Assembly: GCA_040772305.1 (NCBI GenBank)
Contig: JAXGYK010000001.1
Coordinates: forward strand, 1,240,001-1,304,000
DNA from: Mesolinea sp040772305
GTDB lineage: Bacteria; Chloroflexota; Anaerolineae; Anaerolineales; Anaerolineaceae
DNA length: 64,000 nucleotides
Reading direction: 5' to 3'
The stretch's first letter is position 1. Every line of letters starts with the position of its first letter. The notes beneath the pieces were generated by a model. That model saw only the letters and a list, made by a program, of their open reading frames with translations. It was not told where the DNA came from and did no database searches. The translations under genes and the position numbers were made by a program. Positions 34,653-43,580 of this stretch are shown here, in pieces.

Positions 34653-35111
34653 GTGAACAGAACGGAAAACGAGGAATATATCATTGGGTACATTTCGTTG
34701 ATCTCCAACAAGATTGCGCAATTCGGAGATTTACTATTGCCGGACATTACCTTTCGTCAATGGTTTTTACTGATGATGATTTCTAAAATGGAACAGCAGG
34801 AAAAGAGTATCAACAGCATCGCCGAATTTGTGGGGTCGACAAGGCAGAATGTTAAGCGGATGCTTAACCCATTAGCAGGCAAGGGTTATGTAATGATTGA
34901 AAAATCAAGCAGCGACACAAGGGCTTTGAATGTGAAACTGACGCAGAAAGCATATCAATACTTTTCTGAGAATGATGAGCCGGTAGCAATTGAGATTGAC
35001 AGGTTGTTTTCTGCTTTTTCTTTGGAGGAAATTAATAATTTAACCTGTACTCTAAATAAATTACTTTGTGCCATTGAGACTTACGGCAAGGAGAAAGAAA
35101 ACAATGAATAA
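34653..35111 (+). CDS. MarR-family transcriptional regulator
   Basis: A 152-aa winged-helix regulator. The core helix-turn-helix reads SINSIAEFVGSTRQNVKRML, followed by the wing KSSSDTRALNVKLT with the DxR pattern of MarR proteins. It starts at GTG 34653, since the nearby ATG at 34651 is followed at once by a stop; AAAGGTG is the likely ribosome-binding site. It overlaps the following membrane gene by 8 bases (ATGAATAA), so it probably controls that gene and itself in response to a small ligand. Confidence 0.85.
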   Translation: MNRTENEEYIIGYISLISNKIAQFGDLLLPDITFRQWFLLMMISKMEQQEKSINSIAEFVGSTRQNVKRMLNPLAGKGYVMIEKSSSDTRALNVKLTQKAYQYFSENDEPVAIEIDRLFSAFSLEEINNLTCTLNKLLCAIETYGKEKENNE

Positions 35112-35985
35112 TGCAAAACGAATTTTCAGAGTTTTGAGCGTGTTGATAATCATGCTGACATTGGCTGTAACGATTTGCGGAGTATGTTCGTTCAATACGA
35201 CTCAGACTTATCATGTCACAAATCAGTATGGAGAGGATGTTTTGATGTGGGGGTCGGGAATATACCGTCATGACTCTTTTTTCAAGGTTCCTATTTTTAT
35301 AGGTTCTGATTTTTCAGTATTGGTGTTTGTTGTTCCGTTTGCGATCTTTACGTTTTGGAAAACATTTCAGAAAGAAAGCGTTGAGTATCTTATTCGCAGC
35401 TTCAGCGTGATGAGTTTGCTTCTTTATTACGCTGCAAGCCTGGCTTTCGGTGTCACTTATAACCTTATGCATTTAGTGTATATTGCATTATTTAGTATGT
35501 GTTTCTTTGGAACGGGTTTATTGTTGGCAAAGCTATATTCCATGAGTGTTCAACAAACTGAGCCTTACCCATACCATGTTACAAAAGGAATGAAAATATT
35601 TTTGTTGGTATCGGGAATATCCCTCTTTGTTGCATGGCTCCCGGATATTATTGGATCTCTGGTGAGGGGAACTTCATTAGAACTAATCGAGGTTTATACA
35701 ACCGAGATAACATATGTGCTTGATATGGGCATCATTAGTCCCCTGATGTTTCTGACATATTTTCTGATCAGGCAGAGAAGCTTAATAGGGTATGTTCTGC
35801 TGCGAATGAGCTTTATGGTGTGTATCGGAGTCGGTATTATATTGCTTGGGCAGTCTGTTTTTCAGTTGCTGTCAGGTTATTTAATTTCCATACCAGCCCT
35901 GGTTACAAAAGTGATCATATTTGTAATGCTTGCGGGTTTTGCATCCGTCTTTGACTACCGTTTGAAAAAAAGTACAACGAACTAA
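35104..35985 (+). CDS. Multi-pass membrane protein coupled to marR
   Basis: A 293-aa protein with about eight hydrophobic helices and no soluble domain. The first helix is VLSVLIIMLTLAVTICGV. No recognised transporter motif is found. Codon and base use are AT-rich, like those of low-GC Firmicutes, and differ from the window's core genes. Translational coupling to MarR suggests a ligand-responsive membrane function, unknown in detail. The frame is open from 35068, but the ATG at 35104 fits the overlap. Confidence 0.7.
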   Translation: MNNAKRIFRVLSVLIIMLTLAVTICGVCSFNTTQTYHVTNQYGEDVLMWGSGIYRHDSFFKVPIFIGSDFSVLVFVVPFAIFTFWKTFQKESVEYLIRSFSVMSLLLYYAASLAFGVTYNLMHLVYIALFSMCFFGTGLLLAKLYSMSVQQTEPYPYHVTKGMKIFLLVSGISLFVAWLPDIIGSLVRGTSLELIEVYTTEITYVLDMGIISPLMFLTYFLIRQRSLIGYVLLRMSFMVCIGVGIILLGQSVFQLLSGYLISIPALVTKVIIFVMLAGFASVFDYRLKKSTTN

Positions 35986-36129
35986 GATTTACGAAAGGAC
36001 AAGAAAATGGGCCTCGGAACAGAGAGATTGTTATGCCCGAGGTCTTAAATGCCAAACTCCAGCCCGGATTGAAGAAATCTGGGGCTTTGAATGGAAGGAA
36101 TCTTGATATGCGATGGATGAAATAACCTT
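35986..36129 (+). other. Coding-like relic downstream of the membrane gene
   Basis: A plus-strand frame reads as the tail of a protein (KWASEQRDCYARGLK, then PARIEEIWGFEWKES) before a TGA near 36107, but it has no start or upstream body. Likely a fragment left by deletion. Confidence 0.3.
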
Positions 36130-36301
36130 TCAAGAGATTGGTAAAACGGACTCATAGACGAAGTCTATCCTATCGTTGTCATCGAAACCATCTATTTTCC
36201 GTTAGATTAAACTGTACTGTTTCGTTTAACAGCTCGATATTTTGATCCTTCGTGAGCCAGTTTGAGAAATCATATTGCTCATGTGACCATATTTTTCTCA
36301 T
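36130..36301 (-). pseudogene. Relic of a DUF4268/nuclease-like gene N-terminus
   Basis: The ATG at 36301 has GGAAGAAG upstream and opens a 40-codon frame containing IWSHEQYDFSNWLTKDQNIE and LLNETVQFNL. This resembles the beginning of DUF4268-type proteins, which often sit beside restriction systems. A +1 shift continues as DDNDRIDFVYESVLPIS before a stop at 36132-36130. The remainder is missing. Confidence 0.45.
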
Positions 36302-36548
36302 GTTTACTTCTTCCAGTCTTCCCAATTACTTGCTATTGTTCTTATCCTTTATCCATTCATAATTTGAAATCGATCCTTAAAACAAGCAGTAAGATGTTTT
36401 CATTCCCCAATTGCTCCCACTCGATAATGCTCGTTCTTAGGGCAGATAAACAAAAAGCATATGGACTAGAAATTTCTTGGTCTATGTGCTTTGTTCGACC
36501 TGTGAACTTAGATATTTAAAAACTGATATCAAGCATTCAGAAAAACCG
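36302..36548. other. AT-rich spacer without a supported gene
   Basis: A minus-strand stretch reads SIIEWEQLGNENILLLVLRI before a stop, coding-like but without a start. It may belong to another lost gene. Nothing else seen. Confidence 0.3.
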
Positions 36549-37079
36549 TCATTTTATTTGTTTTAGTTCTTGAAACAAGATGATTACAAATAGTATTTCC
36601 AAAACGGTCAATGTAGCAGCAACAATAAATCCATTAAATAGATTTCCCAGTACCAATGATATAAAAGGAATGGTTATTGAAAATAATTTATAGCCATTAG
36701 AGTTATATAACCATGAATATGGTAATAAATGAGCACCGAATACCATTGCATATACCATAATCATCTTATCCGGGACCGCATTAAAGATCCACATAACAAT
36801 CAACAAGTAGAGCATCTGATTCATTGTAAATAAAAAACCTAATTGTCCCAAAGGATTTTGTTTAGAGAAAATATTAACTTTGAGCTTTTTCCCCACAAGC
36901 CAGGATATAGGCAGCAAAGGGCAAGAGCAACAAAACACCAAAATATTTTTTGTCGACAGGGGAATATCTAATGCCGATACAATCGTAATTAATCCCCAAA
37001 CAATCACTGATGCAATGATGAAAGGCAGCCCTTTCTTTTGTTCAACAATGATTTTTTCTTTTAAACTTTCTAAACTCAT
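36549..37079 (-). CDS. DUF7010-like membrane protein
   Basis: A 176-aa protein with six hydrophobic helices, beginning MSLESLKEKIIVEQKKGLPF and containing LSTKNILVFCCSCPLLPISW and SNGYKLFSITIPF. It resembles uncharacterised DUF7010-type proteins from Firmicutes. The start at 37079 has AGAAGAGA ahead and is preferred over 37094. AT-rich, part of the accessory island, no operon partner. Confidence 0.6.
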   Translation of the reverse strand: MSLESLKEKIIVEQKKGLPFIIASVIVWGLITIVSALDIPLSTKNILVFCCSCPLLPISWLVGKKLKVNIFSKQNPLGQLGFLFTMNQMLYLLIVMWIFNAVPDKMIMVYAMVFGAHLLPYSWLYNSNGYKLFSITIPFISLVLGNLFNGFIVAATLTVLEILFVIILFQELKQIK

Positions 37080-37123
37080 AAGTCTCTTCTGCAAATGCTA
37101 ATTTGACAAGCGCCACTATCTAA

Positions 37124-37157
37124 AAAAGCCTTCCGGCATATAAATATGGAGGGCTTT
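37124..37157 (-). terminator. Rho-independent terminator (minus strand)
   Basis: AAAGCCTTCC pairs with GGAGGGCTTT, followed on the minus strand by TTTTTT. It would end the restriction-endonuclease transcript before the DUF7010-like gene. Confidence 0.8.
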
Positions 37158-37228
37158 CTAAAATACGGGTGAATTTGTCAATTCCCTGTTTATCTTACTT
37201 ATTTTACCTTTTTCATATTGAAACAGTA

Positions 37229-37309
37229 TCACTTTGTACGCCCCACCATATCCAGCTGTTCGTCCGCCAGGAGCAGCAGGTCCAAGTGTTCACGGCGGCT
37301 TTTATTCAC
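37229..37309 (-). pseudogene. N-terminal relic of a GNAT acetyltransferase
   Basis: A GTG-started 26-codon frame reads NKSRREHLDLLLLADEQLDM then VGRTK and a stop. The string LDLLLLADEQ followed by DM is familiar from the N-terminus of a GNAT N-acetyltransferase group. The acetyl-CoA-binding part is gone. Most of 37158-37419 is otherwise empty. Confidence 0.4.
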
Positions 37310-37419
37310 TAGTCTGGATTCCAAGGTTATTAGCGCTTTCCTGCTTGTATTAATAATATTTAGAAATGTCTTATTTCTTTTTCTAAACTAATTAACCTCA
37401 TCAAATTCCATTAGGCGGT

Positions 37420-38667
37420 TCAGTAAAGTAATTTTTTTCTAAATTCACTTTTCTCTTTTACCAGGCAAATGAAATCCTTAACAGACATGAGGTAAGAGGT
37501 CACTTCCTTAGAGTAACTCGTATGCAATTCTTTTGGAATAACCAACTGTAGATTCCTTGTCTTCATCGATCGAACTTGATTTACGCTCAAGGCTTGGTCG
37601 AGGGTCAACAAGTGCTTTTCCTCGATATTCTTGGCTTCATCCAGAACCTGTCTCCAACGATCCTTACATGTACTCTTTACACCCAACATCACCAAACATT
37701 GGCTATATACGTCAAAATGCTGGTATTCAAAAACGCCTGGAAATAAAAAATCAGGTCTTGAGCCATCTTCCAGCAGGGGGGTTCTTGAGTACTCAATACC
37801 TTGTTGGTGCAGGATGTACTCTAGATGGTTTTCGACTGCTCTGCCTGCTCTACTCTTCCGACGATTTTGAATTGATAGTGAAAAACTGATGAAGGATTCA
37901 ACATCTACAGTATCACCTGTGACAAACCCTGATTTTAGTCTTTCGGCAATAACATGTTTTTCTAAAAATTTGAAATAATCCTCTTCTCTTGCTATCCACT
38001 CGATTAAAGCTTGATCCGGATTTTCGGAAAAATTCAGATCACCAAGACTTTCTCTCGCAAACGTTGAGAACTCCATTGTTGATGGAAAAACACCCTGAAA
38101 TCGATCCATCAACGCTCCGTAATCAATTTTTTTGTTCTCGGTAACGCCTATGCCTATTTCAGCCAGAAAATCATTGGTCAGCGGAGTCAATGTGTTACGG
38201 TTAAGTAGACTTGGGTTTGCTGGGACGAAGCTGCTGATCGAAAGATTATCAACTCCAAAAAGCCATTTATATTGACTTTCGATTGTTGTCTCGTGAGGAA
38301 GCACCATTAACACGGCTGACCCATCTTTTCGTTTAGCAATAATCAGTGTATCGTTTGGAGCCATCTTCTCAGTCACTTCGTTCCGTCGATAATACAAACG
38401 CCATTCATTTCTGACAGGATGGTTTTTTCTTGCGTTATACCAAGTCAAGGTATCTTTGGTTGAGGCCTTAATCCCTTCTTCTTCAAATAGAATATATTGT
38501 GTATCAACTTCCAGATGGTCAACCCTTCCAAATAAACTTTGCAGGGTACGATCTCCATTGAACTCGTGTTGATTACTTACATCAGGGTCTGCCTCCACAG
38601 CGGATATGGTTTTCGCTGCAATTCCTTCAAAATATTCTGATAACTCTCCTGCCATCGTATTTGTCAT
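37420..38667 (-). CDS. EcoRII-type restriction endonuclease
   Basis: A 415-aa enzyme, close to EcoRII in length. The N-terminal effector-binding part lies at about 60-190. The EcoRII-C catalytic domain (about 285-400) opens with RAVENHLEYILHQQGIEY, then SRPDFLFPG and GVKSTCKDRWRQVLDEA, the PD-(x)-K core of this family. EcoRII-type enzymes cleave at CCWGG and require two sites. The start codon overlaps the vsr stop (TAATG), indicating coupled translation. Recognition of CCWGG here is an inference from family and from the Vsr neighbour. Confidence 0.88.
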   Translation of the reverse strand: MTNTMAGELSEYFEGIAAKTISAVEADPDVSNQHEFNGDRTLQSLFGRVDHLEVDTQYILFEEEGIKASTKDTLTWYNARKNHPVRNEWRLYYRRNEVTEKMAPNDTLIIAKRKDGSAVLMVLPHETTIESQYKWLFGVDNLSISSFVPANPSLLNRNTLTPLTNDFLAEIGIGVTENKKIDYGALMDRFQGVFPSTMEFSTFARESLGDLNFSENPDQALIEWIAREEDYFKFLEKHVIAERLKSGFVTGDTVDVESFISFSLSIQNRRKSRAGRAVENHLEYILHQQGIEYSRTPLLEDGSRPDFLFPGVFEYQHFDVYSQCLVMLGVKSTCKDRWRQVLDEAKNIEEKHLLTLDQALSVNQVRSMKTRNLQLVIPKELHTSYSKEVTSYLMSVKDFICLVKEKSEFRKKLLY

Positions 38668-39119
38668 TAGATTTCCTTGTAATTAGCTTTGGAATGATAC
38701 AGAAAGTCAATTATCTCCAATAAAACATCTTCTTTTTTGTAAGGATCCCGCCTCATCTGTCTGATTGTGCATTCCCACACTACTAATTGGCGAAAGCCTG
38801 CTTTCGATATACTCTGCCTCACTTTATTGTCGCGATTTATGTTATTTGAAAATTTATTATTCCAGAAATCAATGTTTGATTTTGGCATGTATGCATATTT
38901 ACAGCCAGAGTGCCTATGCCAAAAGCATCCATTCACGAATATAGCTACTTGGGGTTTAGGAAAAAAGATATCGGGTTTACCTGGAACCTTTCCAGTGTGT
39001 AGTCGATATCGCAATCCTCGGGCAAAAAGAGCTTTTCGCAAGAACACTTCTGGTGATGTGTTTTTGCTCAAAATCTGGCGCATATTTTCACTTCTTGCCT
39101 TGGCTGATTTGATATCCAT
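38667..39119 (-). CDS. vsr: Very short patch repair endonuclease Vsr
   Basis: A 150-aa Vsr protein. MRQILSKNTSPEVFLRKALF, GKPDIFFPKPQVAIFVNGCF (containing the catalytic Asp) and WHRHSGC with zinc-binding residues are all present, as is RQLVVWECTIRQM. It nicks T:G mismatches that arise when 5-methylcytosine deaminates at the methylase sites, so it protects against the mutagenic cost of the adjacent methyltransferase. It lies between the methylase (85 bases upstream) and the endonuclease (1-base overlap). Confidence 0.93.
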   Translation of the reverse strand: MDIKSAKARSENMRQILSKNTSPEVFLRKALFARGLRYRLHTGKVPGKPDIFFPKPQVAIFVNGCFWHRHSGCKYAYMPKSNIDFWNNKFSNNINRDNKVRQSISKAGFRQLVVWECTIRQMRRDPYKKEDVLLEIIDFLYHSKANYKEI

Positions 39120-39204
39120 AATCTACTATATTATAACGTTCCAGATTATGGTAGGTGTCGTGCTTTAATCAGTGAAATTAAACCGTTGTAATATACAGCC
39201 CGGA

Positions 39205-40320
39205 TTAGGAAGCCTCGCCTTCCAATTCGTATAACTTGGCGAAAATCAACTCAGCGACTTTTGATATTAATGGCACCGTAACCGAGTTTCCAAATTGTTT
39301 ATAAGCTTGAGTATCGGAGACCGGTATCTTGAAGGTTTCAGGAAAACCTTGAAGCCTTGCACATTCTCTGGGTGTCAATCGTCTTGGATTCTCTCCATTT
39401 TGCTCTATGAGGATTTCGGATCCATCCTTATAATACCTCGCACTGAGGGTTCGTGTTATACCATCAGGTGATGCAATGCCAAAACCAAATCCATTACCTG
39501 CGGCTTTATGTTTCTTGGCGTAATCCTGAAGGTATGTCCATAATTTGTCCGAGAGCGTATATTTTGGATGCACATTCTTTTCGAGAATGTCCTTTAATGT
39601 TGGTTTATTTTCTATGGGGTCTAAATCGAAATGAAAATTAAATGAGTTTCCATATCTTGCTTGATCAAAGCCAACAATAATAATTCTTTCTCTATGCTGT
39701 GGAACGTATATCTGACCATCGAGAACTTTATAAAAAATTTTGTAATCCAATTCTTCCAGTGATTCCTTAATCACTTTAAAGGTTCTACCGCGATCATGAC
39801 TCATTAAATTCTTGACGTTCTCAAGAAGAAAAGCTTTAGGTCTCTTTGCCTTCAGAATCCTGCAAATATCAAAGAACAGAGTGCCTTGAGTTTTATCCTC
39901 AAAACCGGTAGCCCTTGACAGACTGTTTTTTTTGGAAACCCCTGCAATAGAGAATGGTTGGCACGGGAAACCAGCTACTAAAATGTCATGCGATGGAATT
40001 TTTGAGGCATCTATTTTGGTAATGTCACCCCCTGGTTGTTCCCCAAAATTCGTAAAATAAGTTTGTTGGCAGAACTTGTCCCACTCGTTAGAGTACACAC
40101 AAACACCACCCTGTTGTTCAAATGCCAAGCGCATTCCCCCGATACCTGCAAATAAATCAATGAAGCTAAATTTTCCGTCTATTGGAGTAGGTTGGGGAAA
40201 TAGCCATTGAATTAATGCATCTGTGATACAGTCTTGGTAAGTTTTACCACTGGAAACACAATAGGTCTCCAAAGCTTCTTTGACTGCTGGAGTCAATCTA
40301 ATATGAATCTGCTCATACAT
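39205..40320 (-). CDS. DNA (cytosine-5) methyltransferase with N-terminal RHH-like extension
   Basis: A 371-aa methylase. C5 motifs: I FIDLFAGIGGMRLAFEQQG, IV GFPCQPFS (catalytic Cys), VI ENVKNL, VIII QHRERIIIVGF, IX/target-recognition around TPRECARLQGFPE, X QFGNSVTVP. The first ~45 residues (IHIRLTPAVKEALETYCVSS, then GKTYQDCITDALIQWL) look like a ribbon-helix-helix repressor domain, which could let the enzyme control its own operon, as other fused methylase-repressors do. It probably methylates CCWGG and protects from the linked EcoRII-type endonuclease. Confidence 0.9.
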   Translation of the reverse strand: MYEQIHIRLTPAVKEALETYCVSSGKTYQDCITDALIQWLFPQPTPIDGKFSFIDLFAGIGGMRLAFEQQGGVCVYSNEWDKFCQQTYFTNFGEQPGGDITKIDASKIPSHDILVAGFPCQPFSIAGVSKKNSLSRATGFEDKTQGTLFFDICRILKAKRPKAFLLENVKNLMSHDRGRTFKVIKESLEELDYKIFYKVLDGQIYVPQHRERIIIVGFDQARYGNSFNFHFDLDPIENKPTLKDILEKNVHPKYTLSDKLWTYLQDYAKKHKAAGNGFGFGIASPDGITRTLSARYYKDGSEILIEQNGENPRRLTPRECARLQGFPETFKIPVSDTQAYKQFGNSVTVPLISKVAELIFAKLYELEGEAS

Positions 40321-40449
40321 ACCTGTTTCTCACGCTCTGGGGAATAAACGTATACCAAATTGTTCCCTTTTTAGGCCCTTATTATACTCTCTAATCCCGA
40401 TGTTTGCGTATGAGTTTTGACATTATAAAGAAAGCAATAAACTTCTATA

Positions 40450-42012
40450 CTACTCCCACTCAATTGTCGCAGGTGGTTTTGAGCTCACGTCAAAGAGAAC
40501 CCGGTTTACGCCAGGCACCTCGTTCACGATGCGGTTGCTCACATGCGCCAGCAGATCATAGGGCAGGCGTGCCCAGTCGGCAGTCATAAAGTCGTATGTG
40601 GTGATTGCGCGCAGGCTAATGGTCTCGGCGTAGGTGCGCTGGTCGCCCATTACGCCTACGCTGCGCACCGGCAGCAGCACGGCAAAAGCCTGGCTGGTAC
40701 CGCTCAGGCTGCCGTCCTCGCCTTCCACCAGCTGCAGCAGTCCTGCTTTTCCGAGCTCCTCAGTAAAAATGGCATCGGCCTCCTGCAGCGTCGCAACACG
40801 TTCCCGAGTCACCTCGCCGATAACCCGTACGGCCAGGCCCGGCCCCGGGAAGGGTTGCCGCCAAACCAGCTGATGGGGCAGGCCCAGTGCCTCGCCAACT
40901 TCGCGCACTTCGTCTTTAAAGAGCATGCGCAGCGGCTCAACAAGCTCAAAGTTCATTTCCTCCGGCAAGCCGCCCACATTATGGTGCGTTTTGATCTTTT
41001 GGCCGTGGCCGGTACCCAAGCCCTGGCTCTCGACTACGTCCGGGTAAATGGTTCCCTGAACAAGATAGTGCATCTTGCCAAAACCTTTAGCAGCGGCCTC
41101 AAACTCGCGGATAAAGGTTTCGCCCACAATGCGGCGCTTGGTTTCGGGGTCGGTGATCCCTTTCAGGTTTCCAAGAAAACGTTCTCCTGCATCAATGGTG
41201 TGCAGGCGGTCACCCAAAATTGGCCGGAAGGCAGCTTCTACCTGCTGGCGTTCATTCAGGCGCAGCAGACCTGTATCTACGAAAAAGGCATATACATTCT
41301 TGCCCAAAGCTTTTTGCACCAAAGCGGTCGCTACACTGCTGTCGACCCCGCCGCTTACGGCTGAAAGAACAGGTTGATCTCCAACCTGGGCGCGGATAGC
41401 TTCTATCGAATCATGAATGATTGAGGAAGGAGTCCAGTTGGGCTGGCAGCCGCAGACCTCGAGCACAAAACGCTCAAACACCTCGGAACCATGCTGCGAG
41501 TGGTAGACCTCGGGGTGATATTGCAAGCCGTAATAACGCTTTTGCTCGTTGGCCATGGCCGCATAGGGACTGTTCGGCGTGCTGCCAATTACCTTAAACC
41601 CTTCGGGAAGGCTTTCGATGCGGTCGCCATGGCTCATCCACACATTATGCTCGCCAATGGGAAGCAGCGCATTCTCCTGGTCCACGCGGATTTGGGCCAG
41701 TCCATATTCGTGACAGTTCGAAGTGGCTACCTTGCCGCCCAAGGTGTAGGTTAAAGCCTGCATTCCGTAACAGATGCCCAAGATGGGCAGCCCGCTTTCA
41801 AGCAGAAAATCCTGGATATAAGGCGCGTTGGGGGCGTAAATCGAGTTTGGCCCTCCGGAAAGGATAATTCCTTTCGTCTGTGGCGTAAGCAAAGCTTCCC
41901 TGCTGGCATTCCAACCCTTTAACTCGCAAAAGACGTGCAGTTCACGGACGCGCCGTGTGATCAGCTGGCTATATTGTGAGCCGTAATCCAGAACAATAAT
42001 GCGGTCGCTCAT
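40450..42012 (-). CDS. guaA: GMP synthase (glutamine-hydrolysing)
   Basis: A 520-aa enzyme making GMP from XMP, ATP and glutamine. The N-terminal class I amidotransferase has ILDYGSQYSQLITRRVRE, the catalytic GICYGMQ and the later YHPEVYHS. The ATP-pyrophosphatase domain carries SAVSGGVDSSVATALVQKA, and the dimerisation domain ends FDVSSKPPATIEWE. Its start overlaps the xpt stop by 4 bases (ATGA), so guanine salvage and synthesis are co-expressed. No purine riboswitch is seen upstream of the pair. Confidence 0.97.
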   Translation of the reverse strand: MSDRIIVLDYGSQYSQLITRRVRELHVFCELKGWNASREALLTPQTKGIILSGGPNSIYAPNAPYIQDFLLESGLPILGICYGMQALTYTLGGKVATSNCHEYGLAQIRVDQENALLPIGEHNVWMSHGDRIESLPEGFKVIGSTPNSPYAAMANEQKRYYGLQYHPEVYHSQHGSEVFERFVLEVCGCQPNWTPSSIIHDSIEAIRAQVGDQPVLSAVSGGVDSSVATALVQKALGKNVYAFFVDTGLLRLNERQQVEAAFRPILGDRLHTIDAGERFLGNLKGITDPETKRRIVGETFIREFEAAAKGFGKMHYLVQGTIYPDVVESQGLGTGHGQKIKTHHNVGGLPEEMNFELVEPLRMLFKDEVREVGEALGLPHQLVWRQPFPGPGLAVRVIGEVTRERVATLQEADAIFTEELGKAGLLQLVEGEDGSLSGTSQAFAVLLPVRSVGVMGDQRTYAETISLRAITTYDFMTADWARLPYDLLAHVSNRIVNEVPGVNRVLFDVSSKPPATIEWE

Positions 42013-42593
42013 GAGGCCTCCTCTTCCGCAAAGATGATTTGCCCGTCATCCATATTGGTAATGGTTACCAGCGCGTGGATTGGCAGGCCCAATGGTGTCA
42101 GCAAGTCCCGCCCGCCCTCAAAGCTTTTTTCTACCAGTGCCCCAATTCCTACAACAACTGCCCCTGCCACTTCAGCCAGGCGAACCAGGCCGGCGATTGT
42201 GGCGCCGCTGGCGAGAAAATCGTCAATAATCAGTACCTTCTCTCCGCGCCCTAAAAATTCCGGCGAAACGATCAGTTCCGTATTGCTGCCTTTGGTATGG
42301 CTGGGCGCAACCGTAATGTACACCTCGCTGGGCATCGTCACCGGTTTCTTTTTGCGCGCGTATACCACAGGAAGTTCCAGGTATTTGCCGGTCATGATGG
42401 CAGGCGCTATTCCGGATATTTCAGCTGTAAGGATCTTTTCGGCTCCTGCATTCTTGAACAGTCTGGCAAACTCGGCGCCGCAGGCATCCATCAGGGTTGG
42501 GTCTACCTGGTGGTTAATAAAGCGGTCAACTTTAAGAATTCCATTGCCCAGGTTTTTACCCTGGCTGCGTATGCGGTCTTTCAAAAGCAGCAT
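42009..42593 (-). CDS. xpt: Xanthine phosphoribosyltransferase
   Basis: A 194-aa enzyme converting xanthine and PRPP to XMP, which feeds GuaA. The PRPP-binding loop reads VLIIDDFLASGATIAGL, and the N-terminal MLLLKDRIRSQGKNLG and the central EISGIAPAIMTGKYLELP fit Xpt. GGAGG lies well before the ATG. First gene of the xpt-guaA operon. Confidence 0.94.
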   Translation of the reverse strand: MLLLKDRIRSQGKNLGNGILKVDRFINHQVDPTLMDACGAEFARLFKNAGAEKILTAEISGIAPAIMTGKYLELPVVYARKKKPVTMPSEVYITVAPSHTKGSNTELIVSPEFLGRGEKVLIIDDFLASGATIAGLVRLAEVAGAVVVGIGALVEKSFEGGRDLLTPLGLPIHALVTITNMDDGQIIFAEEEAS

Positions 42594-42661
42594 TTTTCCT
42601 CCATTAAATTGCGCTTCATTATTTCATCCAAAAGTATATCAGCAGGCATGCTTTTAAAAGC

Positions 42662-42690
42662 TTGCCGCCGCAAAAATTCTGCGGCGGCAA
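42662..42690 (-). terminator. Terminator between phzF and xpt
   Basis: TTGCCGCCGCA pairs with TGCGGCGGCAA around a 7-base loop. It is G/C-rich and just past the phzF stop, with a short T run on the minus strand. Confidence 0.75.
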
Positions 42691-42705
42691 AGGAATTTTA
42701 GAAGT

Positions 42706-43506
42706 TTATTCGCTTTGATGCAAAAGCTCACCAGCCATGACAGTGCGGGCTTTTCCTCCGATGTAAACACGCTCCGGCTTATTGGTTACCCATACTTCAC
42801 CTCCGCGCGGCGAAGCCTGATAAGCCAGGAACTTTTCTTTGCCCAGCTTGCCTGCCCAGTAAGGCCCCAAGCTGCAGTGGGCCATACCTGTTACCGGGTC
42901 TTCATTGATGCCCGTAGCCGGCGAGAAAAAGCGGGAAACAAAATCGTATTTTCCATCCCCCGGCGCTGTAATGATCAAGTCAGTATAGGGCAGGTCACTC
43001 ATTGCCTTAAAGTTTGGCTCAAAGTTCCGGACTGCATCCGCATTTGGCAGTTCCACAATCAACAAATCGCCTCCATACTCAGCGGCGGCTGCGGCATCTG
43101 CCCCGAACTGTGTACGTATTGCATCGTTCAGCTCCAGCGGTTGCGGGTCGCGACGGGGCATATCCAGTTCAATGGTTCCCCTGTTGCTGGTTGCCATAAT
43201 CGGTCCGCTTTTCGTGTTGAAACAAATGGTCTCATCTGGTTCGTAAAAGCCGAATTCAAATAAGATATGAGCTGCCGAAAGGGTGCCGTGTCCGCAAAGT
43301 TCCACCTCAATTTTAGGGGTAAACCAACGCAGCTCATAATCATCTCCCAGCGGGCTGAGAAATGCGGTTTCCGAAAGGTTCATCTCCGCTGCAACTGCTT
43401 GCATCCAGGCTGAATCGCGTGCCTTCTCCAAAAGGCAAACTGCTGCCGGGTTCCCCTTGAATGGCGAGATTGTAAAAGCATCTACCTGATAGATAGGTAT
43501 TTTCAT
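42706..43506 (-). CDS. PhzF-family isomerase-like protein
   Basis: A 266-aa protein of the PhzF/diaminopimelate-epimerase fold. The opening is IYQVDAFTISPFKGNPAAVC, then MNLSETAFL with the active-site Glu, IEVELCGHGTLSAAHIL, and SPATGINEDPVTGMAHCSL. Family members isomerise small amino-acid-like substrates; the phenazine role does not apply here. Single gene, closed by the terminator before xpt. The second IS copy is inserted about 75 bases upstream of its start without breaking it. Confidence 0.88.
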   Translation of the reverse strand: MKIPIYQVDAFTISPFKGNPAAVCLLEKARDSAWMQAVAAEMNLSETAFLSPLGDDYELRWFTPKIEVELCGHGTLSAAHILFEFGFYEPDETICFNTKSGPIMATSNRGTIELDMPRRDPQPLELNDAIRTQFGADAAAAAEYGGDLLIVELPNADAVRNFEPNFKAMSDLPYTDLIITAPGDGKYDFVSRFFSPATGINEDPVTGMAHCSLGPYWAGKLGKEKFLAYQASPRGGEVWVTNKPERVYIGGKARTVMAGELLHQSE

Positions 43507-43580
43507 ACAAACCGCTCCTTTCTTTGAGTAATTCCATAATTCTAAGGCATAATTTCCAAAACTGGGCCAGGTCTGTGCGG

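Noticed and set aside
40404..40589. 61-codon plus-strand frame overlapping the guaA end
   Set aside because: Antisense to the conserved GuaA C-terminus; no motif.
42594..42705. Purine riboswitch before xpt-guaA
   Set aside because: The leader is short and contains only the phzF terminator and a ribosome-binding site; the conserved purine-aptamer core is not present.
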